Assembly: GCF_041260155.1 (NCBI RefSeq)
Contig: NC_091944.1
Span: 24,776,332 to 24,840,331 of the forward strand
DNA length: 64,000 nucleotides
Origin: Ptychodera flava
Lineage: Eukaryota; Hemichordata; Enteropneusta; Ptychoderidae
Reading direction: 5' to 3'
The translations under genes were made by a program, and so were the position numbers. Positions 37,741-47,953 of the stretch are shown piece after piece. Positions within the stretch are counted from its first letter, which is position 1. Every line of letters starts with the position of its first letter. The notes under the pieces were generated by a model. That model made no database searches and was not told the DNA's origin. It saw only the letters and a list, made by a program, of their open reading frames with translations.

Positions 37741-38753
37741 GCTACATACATGTACCTATATTTATATCACATACAAGGTACTTGATTCCTGATAAATATA
37801 CTTCACACATTTCACAATAATTTCTTAGGTATTATTGTTTTTACAACCTCTACCCTAATAAAGAAAAATTTATCTCTGGGAGCTGACTTTTTGTAACCCT
37901 AAAACAGACACAACATTGATAAGATTACCCATCCCAAAATAAACATATCACAAGGTCAAGTTCATGCTGATGTACAGCTGCTTGGGAGGTCAGAGCTGAC
38001 CGGTAGATTTTAATTATTTACAGCAACTTAGGGAGTCTGATAGTAAGGCTACTCAGGAGCTGATTGGCTGTTTGGAAACGATTCAATAAGGACAATGATA
38101 TTCAGCCAACCATATTGGCCAAAATCTTCCAAGACGTGGCAAGACGTCCTGCTGATTAAACACACTTCTTCAACATTGACAGTTTGTTGACCTTTCAACT
38201 GAGATGACAGCCAAGTTCAAAACGATAAGGAGCAGAAGCTTTTCCAAACATTAGTGAAGACTGGATTTGTAGGTCATTTCAGGAAGCCTCTATGTCTCAT
38301 GAATAAACTCACGTTTTAATTACTGGATATACTTTCTCCTTTTAGAGGACACCATGACAGGCCGCGGCTAAAACATGGCTACTACATGGTCTAGGATTTT
38401 TTCGTGGTCTATTCATTATTTGCGAGATCAATTTTTCACTGGCTGGATGAGATTCTCAGAATATTTTATTTACACTCCTTGCCTGTATTTTCGGCAGTTA
38501 TATGTATTTTTGGGAAAAACAACCATCACAAGGACAAAAGAGGCATAGATTTTGAGTAAATGTCACTTTAGCTTCCTTTCAAGAGAATACTCGATGAACA
38601 CTGATTAGAGCATGTACTTTTGGAATTTTTTTTCTTTGTTGTTTGTTGTAAAACATTTTTTCACATAGGGGATGTTGGGGCCAGTCCTTGACACTAATCA
38701 CTGATTTTACAAATACATGAACAGACAAAAACATTTGTGTGCTATTAATTATT
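37741..38753. other. No gene recognised
   Basis: AT-rich DNA on the 3' side of the minus-strand five-exon gene. A minus-strand AATAAA near 38463 is a possible distal polyadenylation signal. No coding features. Confidence 0.35.
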
Positions 38754-39474
38754 TTAAGGCAGGTATCAGTAACTTTCAATGATTTTCTGTACTCTTTTTG
38801 TTTTTAACGTCAACGGCAGTTGCTTGTTCTACTCCCAAAGGCATGTTGACATACAGTGATGAGCTTGTCAACTCAGCCTCTGTAGGTGTAGACTGCATTG
38901 TTGTTGACCAGTGAATTCTGTTCCAGATTAGTATTAAGGTAGAACGAACCTCGTGAACAGATAGTCAGACTCTAAAAATTCCACAACTCTTCTCTGATCT
39001 ACCACTTGTGGCAGTTCATTTAAAAGCTCTTGGAGAAAGAAGAACTTTCACCGTCTTAGTTTTTCAAAAATCCAAAATTTAATTTTCTCCCATAGAGTTA
39101 ACACAGGAATGGCGGCCATTTTGAATTTCAAATATTGCAAAATGTTGGGCAAGTTGTTTCGCTAGTTCCAAACTTTGCAAGGTGACCCCTGATTTTTATT
39201 GTTGATTTGGTAAGAAAATGGCTGGAAGTTTCACTCAGAAAAGTTTGAGCAAAGTTTAAGTGTTTCACTTTTGAGGCGCATACTACCTTAAAATGTAAAC
39301 AGTAATAAATTTGCATTCTTGATGTATAGACACTGTTGAATAGAGCCTGTCTGAAAATAAGCTAAATAGTAGGCATTTCAGTATGATTTGTGGAGTTGAA
39401 TGAGAACTACCATCAACATGCAAAATAAGAAAATAGTGAAAAAATCACCAAAAATACAGGTACCTGCCCTTTAA
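38754..39474. mobile_element. MITE family A, copy 5, split by a nested family B element
   Basis: Left border TTAAGGCAGGTATCAGTAAC and right border TACCTGCCCTTTAA give the clearest family A ends, with TTAA on both sides. The middle is interrupted at 38934-39291 by a complete family B element. Removing that element leaves the core of other A copies (GATTAG...AATGTAAACAGTAATAA). Confidence 0.9.
38934..39291. mobile_element. MITE family B, copy 3, nested in family A
   Basis: 358 bp, from TTAAGGTAGAACGAACCTCG to GAGGCGCATACTACCTTAA. It is oriented opposite to the copy at 12612 and shares GGAATGGCGGCCATTTTG with it. It sits at a TTAA inside the family A core, which demonstrates the target site and the relative age of the two insertions. 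Confidence 0.92.
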
Positions 39475-39728
39475 GCATGACCCCATCCTATATTTCATAA
39501 TCTAAATTCTACCATTTTTCACTGCCGTGAACTTACATATATCATTCTTTCCCAAACTCCTGTGTAATTGCTCAACCTACAATGGGTATAGTAGTTGTCG
39601 CTTGATGAGAAGGGGAGGGTCAGAAATGTTGGCTACGTGCATGGTGATGCTTCAATTTGCTCAGGGGTCTGTATCAAATACACCACTTTGAACTTGGCTC
39701 TCATCTCAGTCATACCATACCTCTGGGC

Positions 39729-40564
39729 TTACAGGAGGAAGACTTTGTAATTGTTGCGTTCAAACTCTGAGACGATCATGGTGGGCATTTCTGGATTCGA
39801 AATCTCATGACTGAGTGCCACGAACGACGGCTTGATCAGCTGATACCAACCGAGGTTCTCGATGAACGTGCCGTCGCGCTCGTAGAGCTTGACGATGTTG
39901 TTTGCATAATCAACCGCGTAGATTTTGTCATCTTGATCCACCGCCACGCCGTAGGGATCCATTCTCTCTTTGCTGCTTTGTGACGACCCGGCTTCGTTGT
40001 TACCATTCGCCTTATACAAGAACAGGCCATCTTCCGTCAGGATTTGGATGCGTCTATTCTTCACATCAGACACGATGATGTGATTGGAGCTGTTGACGGC
40101 GACCGACTTGGGCGACTCGAACTCGCCTTCCCCACTTCCCTGTTTTCCGATGTCTCTAACATGCTGCCCATCGAGCGTGTACTTCCTGATACAGTGTTTG
40201 GTTGGATCGGCGACAAGGAGGTGGTCGTCCCTAGTCAGGGCTATACCGTGGGGATCTAGGTTCTCGCTTTGGCCAAAGGTAGTGAGAACTGTGTTGTCTT
40301 CCTGGCATACCACTATCTGCTTGTTGGTGTCGTCGCTGATGAAGTAACGCCCGTCCTCTGTCACCACAACATCGCGGGGCGTCATTGGCTGCGGCAAATC
40401 TGGCTGAATGACGTGTCTGCATTCATATCCCCTCCCAGCGATGATCTGTAATCTGTTGTTGTGATAGTCAGCTATCACCACCTCTTGGTTGTAGTTGATG
40501 GCGACGCCACTGGGACCCCTGAATTGGTCTTGCTCGGAGCCTTCGTCTCCAAACTTTCTCACTC
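39729..40564 (-). CDS. Exon 5: NHL propeller of the five-exon gene
   Basis: Starts after the acceptor CCACCAATGCAG and encodes residues 781-1058. Six NHL repeats are visible, each with a Gly/Val-Ala-Val strand and a D/S-D-x-x-N-N/R-R-I/V-type turn: GPSGVAIN...IADYHNNRLQII; TPRDVVVTEDGRYFISDD; DPHGIALTRDDHLLVADP; SPKSVAVNSSNHIIVSDV; DPYGVAVDQDDKIYAVDY; KPSFVALS...IVSEFERNNYKVF. Opening with RKFGDEGSEQDQF before blade one is usual in TRIM-NHL proteins, and six blades is the usual number. The protein ends four residues after the last blade. Confidence 0.93.
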
Positions 40565-43500
40565 CTGCATTGGTGGTTCATCTGGTCGTGTAAGAAAGGG
40601 GACAGAAAATTGAAAATTTGAACATCAAAAACACGCAACAAGGAAAAATACATGTCCATTCACACTGCTGTAGTAATTTTTCTTCTGTATCCATCAAAAC
40701 CCTTGTTTCCGTGACTGACAACCTCAACAAGTTTACTAGTAGGGTAATGCAGTGTGCTACCAGTTGACACATATAGATCTTACTGCAACTATAGATCTTG
40801 ATTTATGCATGTATAGTAAAATAGAACGCGCCTTGGGGACAAAAATCTGGCCCCTATCAAATGTTTACTATGCAGTTTATGCACCTACATGTACTGGGTG
40901 ATCTTGGTAAATGCTCATATTTTAAAACCGATGAAAAAACAGGAAAACCCATGGACAACACCATACTTAACACGGACAGTAATAATGAAAGCAGAATGAA
41001 TCTTCTTGATTTCACATCTCAGGGAAGACTATATCCAAAAGTGTTGTTGGCCTGAATTGCATGTAATTGTGTGGCACCTTGCCCTAATATCATCTCGATT
41101 TGAGATTTCATCAAAATTTGGGGATAGGTGCTGGCCGGAGTTCTGGTGCTAATGTAGATAAATACAGAATTGTAATTTAAAATGCTAGTGACAGGACTCG
41201 TGTACATACATACTGTTAGACAGCAAAGAAAGAATTTCCAACCGTTACTTTACATTAACGTACATGTTTTCTTAGAGAAGTTTCACGACACAAAAAAAAA
41301 GTTGAGGGAAAGTGGGGAAGGACTCTAGTTTAAGGGAAGTAATGGTCATACAAATTATTGGTATGTTTAATATTCACTGCAGAGAAAGATGTTGATGTTT
41401 ATTTTTGTTGGGAATATTCAGCTATTCAGTGTAACAAAATGTTAAACTGTAACTCCCTGTAAATTTTGGCATCAAATGAAGTCAATATCTGTGAATGCTA
41501 TTTGCAACTTTATGTCCTCATATCATCTAAAGTATAAATTGTTTATGCTGTCAAACAGAAACGTGGAAAGCTATTAAATATGCTATTTTTGGTTGAATGC
41601 CCCCCACCCCCCACCTTGAGGGCCACTATTCAGACTCAAATATTTACAATGTTTTACTGGTCTGCTGATTGTTTGACTTCATTTTGAAACTTGTTGGAGT
41701 CACTGGTGTTTCCACTGTCATCCAAAATTTTATGTTTCCCCCATAGAATTGATATACTGTAGGCCACATTTTGATTCTAACACTCAGTATACTGGGGTAC
41801 ATTTGTTTTATAAGAGCCAAAAGTTATGTGGTGACCCCTGATAATTATGCGGTGACTCCGATAGTTATTCTTCTTTATGAAAGAGGAAGTTAAAAACTTT
41901 CAGTTTTGAGTTACGTATTACCTTAAAGGCCCAATAGCTGTATCTTTTAGCATTATTTTTGTGATTTTACTTCCAAACTAAAACAAGTTCGTGGGAATGT
42001 ACTCATTGAGGGGTGTTTATACAAGTAGAATAAACCGTCAACTGGGACTGCATGTGCAATTTTGGGCAAGATAAATAATAGACGTTTGCCCAAACATAAA
42101 ATGGCGCCCTCATGCAAATAAAGCAAAAACACTGTACGTCGTGCATATATGCATTGGAATCTTCACAGAAACAACAGAGTAGTCCAATATAATGCATAGT
42201 GCTGACTGTTTTCCACTTGGACATCATATGCATTGTTTTCTTTGTAATATTACCAGTTTTTAAAAATGGTGGGAAATCAAAATAATGGTTAAAATTTAAA
42301 TTTATTCGTCCAATTTTTCAGGAGTAGAAGCTATATACATGTCATTCAGGCGATGGTTTTTATTATTTTTTGCATATTTCCCTTTCTTTCCTTGGTAAGA
42401 AATATACCACAACAGCATCAGAGTTGATGCGACCATCATTAACAAATCAGTTCCTAGTCTACATATATTAAGCTTAAAGTTTAAATGGCATTGTGCATTT
42501 GGTTTGGATGTTTTTTTTATAGGAAATCATACTCTTCAAAGAGCATTTACTGAGTGGCAACATTATATATTATTGCCTGAATACATGGGTTTACGTGCCC
42601 GAGAGCAGGTAACAATTTGCCCAACGCCAGGAGGGCAAATTGTCTCCTGCTGCGAGGTCACATAAACCCATGTATTCAGGCAATAATATTTTTATTACAT
42701 GCCTCTTCACAGTTAATGCTATATGACATTTAGTTACATGCAGGGCATTTTCAAACAATGTCACCATTATCGACAGCATCAAACAGATTTTAACGAAAGT
42801 CAAAATAGCAGTGGGCGCATGGATATTTTACATTTTGCGTTAAGCGTCTACTTTGACGACAAAAATATCGAAAGACTTCACTGGCCCGGGTAACCATGGA
42901 AACCGGTCAGTACATCGTTCACCGGCCCGCTAACATCCAAGATGTTCCTATTCAAATCAATGCACTGATTTGCATTCACCTCGAGGCATGTACATGTAAT
43001 AAAGAACTAACATTTTACGGCAATCAAGAATGATACTCACGTTGCTGCGATGCCCTCTCCTGGAACTCCCGTTCAAGTTCTTCAGACTTCTGCTTCAGTC
43101 TGGCCCTCAGGTCATCAATCTGCTTCTGCCTGTCTTCATTGCTCTCCTCCATCTCCTTGATCTCCCGCGTCCGAATCTCCACTTCCTCCTGGAGACGGGC
43201 GTTCTCCTGCTCCAGCCGCTCGTACTCTTCTTTCTCCTTCTTCAGCTCGGCGATCTCCTTCCGGAGTTTGGTTTCCTTCTTCTTGTGCTCCGCGCGCTGT
43301 TTGTCGATGTTCTTCTTGATCTCCTCGATCTCTATGTCGATTTCGCGCCCTTTCTCTTCCAGCTCCTTCTCGGTCTGCCGCAACTCTCGCAGCTCTCGGT
43401 GCAGGCGTTGGTTGTCCTCGATCAGCTTCTGCCGGATCATGTTGTAGACGTTGTGCTCCTTGTCGGGGATCGGGTGCTTCATCATCTCCAGCTCCTCTTC

Positions 43501-46500
43501 AAACGTGAGCTGCGCCAGCCTCGCGTTCCTCTTGGCCGACATTAGATACACATCGGTCAGAGACCTGGACGACTGCAACTTCTTCTTCTCGTCCTCGCGG
43601 TAGTACCATCGGTATCGGTCGTCCCGTGGAATGACGACTTTGTCCATGTCTGACGTGCTGCGGCGGCGTTCAAACTTCCACCGTGACACTGAAGGGTAAT
43701 GATGAAACAGATAGAAATATCAGGAATTGAAATATTTCATCAAGCATGTATAATGACAAGTGATTATACCATAGGGATTGCCTGAAGTCAATATATCAGT
43801 TTCCAAAATCTGTTTTTGAGAAGGACCCTTACCTTTTCCCCTAGATGAGTATATTATGTAAGATCTGAAATGCATCAATATTTTCCACTGATAATGATTT
43901 AATATCACCAGCTATGTATACTCAGACAACGGTCATTAATACACTGGTTAATTTCCATACATAACTGCAATGGTCCATGGGCCTGGATGAGTGACAACCC
44001 CCTTTGGGAATTCAGATATAATGTCTTTTGAAGGCCCATCATATGCAGAATAAAACATGCATTGTTTGCCATATGGATGCTGAAGTGTTCAGAAGTTAGC
44101 TGTTGTTGAAGTAAATGCATGAGTTATATGTGGGAAAACAATCTCAATGGACCAAGGGGTGACACAGCCTTTAGCCAAAACCCTTTATGTACAAGTATGA
44201 TGATTTGCAATAATGATGTATCCAGAATGACTGAAAAACTCATCAAATAGATTGTCCAATTATTTCAGGGGAAGGGGTAGTGTTTTACACTGTGTATGCT
44301 GCAATGAAAGATTGCATTTTGAGGAGTGCAATCTCCCATAAAAACACATGGGAATTTTCTTTCTGATATCTCTGGCTTCTATAATAGCTTGCACAATTCC
44401 TTAACTGATCCAGTATTCTCAAGACAAAAGAAAAGGAGCATTTAGATTTCAAACAAGAGTGCTGGCAAAATTTGGGCCGGTGTCAGCAATTGTCCATCAA
44501 ATGTGCACACACAAGTAGATATATTGTCAAGGCACTGAGAATATTGTACCCTGTACTTGAATTTGGTGGCATATGTACATGTACATATTATATGTATTTG
44601 ACACGGGAGAAATTTCATCTGATTTCAGATGGGTAGGCTTGTACTTCAAGGAGACATATTTTTATCTTGATGTGAGTTAAATTTATGAATTAGTAGTACA
44701 TGTGTGAGTAATGGCTGGTCAACTTGAAAAATTCTTCAATATTTGAACAACAAATGCATTTTTTTATGATATTTCTGTCATCAAAATCAGAGTAAACAAT
44801 TTTTACGCACCTTTTTCGAACATCAGCTCTTTACGACATTGTTCATACTCTTGCATATCCAGCGACACTTCCAGCTTCAGGTACATGGCTCCAATCTCCT
44901 CCATGATGTCATAGGTCAGCAGAATCTCATCCATGATCTCGCACAGCTTTTTCTCCTCGTAAGCTTTCCACAGCGCGTCCAGCGCCTCGATGGTGGTTGC
45001 CTCCATGATGAAGCGAGTGGTCAGGCGGTCAAAGTACTTGGCTTTCATCTTCCCGTGGACGCCGGCCAATCTCTCCAGGCACTTCTGAAACTCGGGCCGA
45101 TCCTGGCCGAAGAGGTCGTCGTCCACTTTGTCCATTCCTTTGCGAGGCGCCGGGATGCCGCTCTTGATGCTGAGGTGAACGGTGGTTTCATCTGTGCGAG
45201 GTTCAGATGAGATGGAGAAAAAACGTGGATTTGGAGATGAGATACAAAGACACAAACTAATGCATAGGATAACATGGCAATCGAGTAGTGTGACATAATG
45301 TTTGTGAGTTGTGATGCGCCGTTATTTCACCATGGTCTAGTCCAAACCAATGGCTATCAATGGTGAATATGGACCTGTTTGCAGGAAAATAGGGGTGGAC
45401 AGGTTAAATAGTTTCACCCTCCAAAGTCTCAACTTCTGCTCAAAGCTGAGAAATTTCACTCTTAAAAATTACTATTCATTCATAGAAGTACAGCATACCT
45501 TAGACTGGAAGATCCATTGTTTGAGGGTGCTCTCTACGCTCAGAGGATGTAGGGAGCGTCTTTGAGTCACAGATCTTTCAGTATAAGCACACACCCTTGC
45601 CCTTGGAATATTCGCTGAGTTCTGAGGGGCATACTATTATTGTTATACGTGTACTATGGAGACTTTGTTTATTGATGCCTTGTTTACATTATTCATGTAC
45701 TTACAGGGTTTCCTGATGGCCTTGAGTTTGTACCTGAAGAATCTGTTGCTGAAGGGATCTTTCAGTTTGATAGACAGGCTGGCAGCCTCCGTGCGCGTCA
45801 GACGAATTCCTGTTGGAACGGATGAAAGTGGAAACGTCAACACAGATGAAAGAATGTGTTGATACCCTTAATTCTAAAATACAGATTTGTCGCACTACAT
45901 TTGTATTCCAATGGTTTGTGTGGAAAAAGCTACGTTAAAATGTAATTCATATAGGAGCACAAAACAATGTACATACACATGAATTAAGTTCTGATTTGCA
46001 TAAATATGACAATGACAGGGGTATCACGCATCATGTAGTTCAGTCATGGCCACATTTAGCAGTGTACAAAGTTTGCAATTTTTCTGAGATATTTCCACAG
46101 CTGTTTGCCTGTAAGCATTCACTACCATTTTGGAAATGAGACAAGATGTTTAGGTTGTGTACTGTTGTACATGTACCGACGTTCAATACAGAACAGTGAA
46201 TGAGACACACCGATTCTGCAGAAGGGCTGTCAGTAACTAATAAACAAAAGCACACAGAATGAATTCACCGTGCCCGCCCTAAACGTTATACATCTATGCC
46301 ACTGCAGATACATGTACCTGTAGGAGGATGGATACAGTATATGTTTGCATGGCTGCAAGCAGTATGTAATGCCGATATTAAAATTTCACTATTGAAACAA
46401 ATATGTTGTCACCAGACAATTGTCGTAACGAATATGAAAATAAACATGTTGCACAATGATTTTTGCTAGGCACAACCAATCTTCACAGGGTGCCCAACCA

Positions 46501-47953
46501 CCTTCAAATCTGCAGGTAATTCTAAATATCATGTTACAATTATTTGTTTGTGACATAAATACTTAAATGTGGAACGTCATGTGAGGCATTAAGAAAGCAC
46601 ACTTACATCTTAGAAAATGTATTAGATCCCATATGAAGAGCAGTGCTGATATTGTTAAAATTATGAATATGAATAATTTTCAGGTGCCCCTCCACCTTCC
46701 CTAATGACTACATAATTTATTCATATGACAGCGTTTACTACTTTACCTAAAAGACGATCTGGTCGAATAAGTCTCTGGAACCCCTTCTTCATGTCCTGTT
46801 TGGTTTGGTGGGCCGAATTATGCAGGAATCGTCTGACCTCTGAGGCTCTGTACCGTGGATTGTACGATCTCTGGATATAGTCCCGAATTTTGTTCCTCAC
46901 GGAAGCGAGGTCCGTCATTTCGTCAACCATGAACTTCTCAATGTTTCGCATGTGTTGGTTGAGAATCACGTGAATGTCTGACTCCGCGGGTACCATGCAC
47001 GGCACGCCGTACGCCATGCTGTTGAGCGCCAGGCTGCGAGAGTTGACGGCCGCTTTTGGCACAAATATTAGGTTTGCGTTCTTCATTTCTTCATCGAGGG
47101 CTTCCATGGGCAGGGGTGGTGTAGTCTCAAAGACTTCCTGCTGCTCGGGGGTCAGGTACTCCTTGAGTTGTTTCTCCAGCCCACTGGGTACCCCGACCAT
47201 CCTCCATGTCATGGGGGTGTTCGTTTGTGACTTGAGGGCGAAAACGACGTCGGCGAAACTGGTGACAACTTGTGTCTCCCTGATGTAGTGGTCTTCAAAC
47301 AGCGACAGGACTTGGTACGACTCTATTTCAGGCTCAAAGTCTGGACGCGACAGTGAAAAGTACCGATCATCGGGCAATGGCGGAACTTGAAAATGCTTTG
47401 AGACGATCTCATCGCTTCCTTGGTACTGCCTACAGTGGTACATGTACGTGTTGAAACCGATTGATATGACGGCGTTAGCTTCGAAGCAGTCTCGAAAGGT
47501 GTGCTCTGCACGGCTGATGAACTCCTCGCGGCCACATCTGAGGTAGCTGGGCTTCAAAGAGTCAGTGGGCCAGAGATTAACTATGTACAACTTCGCCTGA
47601 GGGTAGAGATCTTTGCGAATTTTCACCGCGGCATCGCACGTTGTCATGCCGAATCCGAAGATGACCTTGATGTTCTCCTGGCCACCGAGATTCGGAAAGT
47701 ACAAGTTGTGCATGAGAAGCCAGTCTGGGTGGGGCTCGCGAAGTCGCAGCCGACCGACGGGGTTCGGCAGATGCAGCGTCACGCCCAGCTGATTGGCTTC
47801 TTCTTGCTCCATGCTGTTGACTTTGATCGCGGTGCAGTGAGCCTCGAGGCCAATTATGCGCATTTGATGCGTCAGAAGTCGCACTGCAGACGTGACATCG
47901 CCATCTGTCAATGGCCCCCACTTCTCACTCACTATCAGAGCTCCAGACACCAT
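39729..47953 (-). CDS. Five-exon gene: GT-B-like / TRADD-N-like / coiled coil / NHL protein
   Basis: Coding exons in transcript order are 47953-46747, 45809-45705, 45191-44811, 43688-43041 and 40564-39729. Their lengths (1207, 105, 381, 648, 836) total 3177 nt, which is 1058 codons plus stop. Each junction has GT-AG sites and every intron is phase 1. Predicted domains: residues 1-402 GT-B glycosyltransferase-like, 403-437 linker, 438-564 small alpha/beta domain resembling TRADD-N, 565-780 basic segment and coiled coil, 781-1058 six NHL repeats. No signal peptide or membrane segment, so probably cytoplasmic. NHL propellers in TRIM proteins bind RNA or protein, and TRADD-N-like domains occur in death and immune signalling. 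A sensor or scaffold role is inference. Acceptors TTTTGCAG and TACTACAG just 5' of the ATG suggest an upstream untranslated exon. Confidence 0.8.
41595..41926. mobile_element. MITE family B, degraded copy 4
   Basis: Right end GTTACGTATTACCTTAA and interior GTGACCCCTGAT/CCCCATAGAATT match the nested copy at 38934. The left end is eroded near a C-rich stretch. Confidence 0.65.
41923..42480. mobile_element. MITE family C, copy 2
   Basis: Begins TTAAAGGCCCAATAGCTG and shares its TTAA with the adjoining family B copy. The interior AAAATGGTGGGAAATCAAAA is the complement of the block in the copy at 7580, so it is inverted relative to that copy. The right end is eroded, so that border is approximate. 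Confidence 0.75.
42568..42690. repeat. Long fold-back hairpin in intron 4
   Basis: The arms pair over about 55 bp with few mismatches. The outer part TATTGCCTGAATACATGGGT pairs with its complement at 42665-42685; the inner part has GAGAGCAGG and CAATTTGCCC against GGGCAAATTG and CCTGCTG. The loop is under 12 nt. It could be a tiny fold-back transposon or a source of small RNA. It lies inside the intron of a transcribed gene. Confidence 0.8.
43041..43688 (-). CDS. Exon 4: basic segment and coiled coil of the five-exon gene
   Basis: 648 nt, acceptor TTACCCTTCAG and donor CAAC|GTGAGT, phase 1 at both ends. It encodes residues 565-780. It starts with a basic/aromatic stretch (RWKFERRRSTSDMDK, then DDRYRWYYREDEKKK). 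From about residue 640 an uninterrupted Glu/Lys/Leu-rich coiled coil runs to the end (LRELRQTEKELEEKGREID... to ELEREFQERASQQ). By analogy with TRIM proteins it probably drives dimerisation and spaces the NHL propeller from the N-terminal modules. Confidence 0.9.
43689..44810 (-). other. Intron 3 of the five-exon gene
   Basis: About 1.1 kb from donor GTGCGT (44810) to acceptor CCCTTCAG (43689). Ordinary AT-rich sequence; no embedded element or exon recognised. Confidence 0.75.
44811..45191 (-). CDS. Exon 3: TRADD-N-like module of the five-exon gene
   Basis: 381 nt, acceptor CCTCGCACAG and donor AAAAAG|GTGCGT, phase 1 at both ends. It encodes residues 438-564, including EATTIEALDALWKAYEEKKL, then a helix, then YLKLEVSLDMQEYEQCRKEL. 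The order (strand TVHLSI, helix with LWxxYxxGxL-like motif, amphipathic helix, strand LxLxV, then a terminal EY-containing helix) resembles the TRADD N-terminal domain, which has a ferredoxin-like fold. The match is by pattern only. Other small alpha/beta adaptor domains of animal immune proteins are possible. Confidence 0.6.
45192..45704 (-). other. Intron 2 of the five-exon gene
   Basis: About 0.5 kb. It includes, at about 45325-45425, a block that recurs inverted at 35919-36005 (GTCCAAACCA, GGACCTGTTT, ACAGGTTAAA), so part of it is a dispersed repeat. Confidence 0.75.
45705..45809 (-). CDS. Exon 2: linker of the five-exon gene
   Basis: 105 nt, acceptor CGTTCCAACAG and donor AACCCT|GTAAGT, phase 1 at both ends. 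It encodes residues 403-437 (GIRLTRTEAASLSIKLKDPF... to KAIRKP). It is basic and has no separate domain that I recognise; it probably forms the last helix of the GT-B-like part or a spacer. Its role as an exon rests on exact frame continuity with exons 1 and 3. Confidence 0.75.
45810..46746 (-). other. Intron 1 of the five-exon gene
   Basis: About 0.9 kb from donor GTAAAG at 46746 to acceptor TTCCAACAG. No element or exon recognised. Confidence 0.75.
46747..47953 (-). CDS. Exon 1: GT-B glycosyltransferase-like domain of the five-exon gene
   Basis: 1207 nt, ATG to donor TTTTAG|GTAAAG, residues 1-402. The start GALIVSEKWGPLTDGDVTSA is the opening strand and loop of GT4-type GT-B proteins (usually VSxxWGPxxGG). 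IKVIFGFGMTTCDAAVKIRKDLYPQAKLYIVNLW matches the following Rossmann part and its 'viGH...pAA...Pkak' pattern. The second half has LIFVP, then LALNSMAYGVPCMVPAES, the GT4 donor-side motif. The EX7E pair is absent: Val303 and Asn311 stand where two Glu would be, and the N-terminal Gly pair is Asp-Gly-Asp. It may be a non-catalytic binding domain. An in-frame TGA 27 nt upstream supports this ATG. Confidence 0.75.

Larger units (their letters stand above)
40565..43040 (-). other. Intron 4, packed with transposon remnants
   Basis: About 2.5 kb between NHL and coiled-coil exons. It holds a family B end fragment (GAACGCGCCTTGGGGAC near 40830), a degraded B copy, a family C copy and a strong fold-back hairpin at 42568-42690. 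No extra exon was recognised, and the frame joins exactly without one. Confidence 0.75.

Noticed and set aside
43030-43545. Leu/Phe-rich plus-strand frame suggesting membrane protein
   Set aside because: It is the antisense shadow of the coiled-coil exon, in which Glu/Lys codons read as Leu/Phe.
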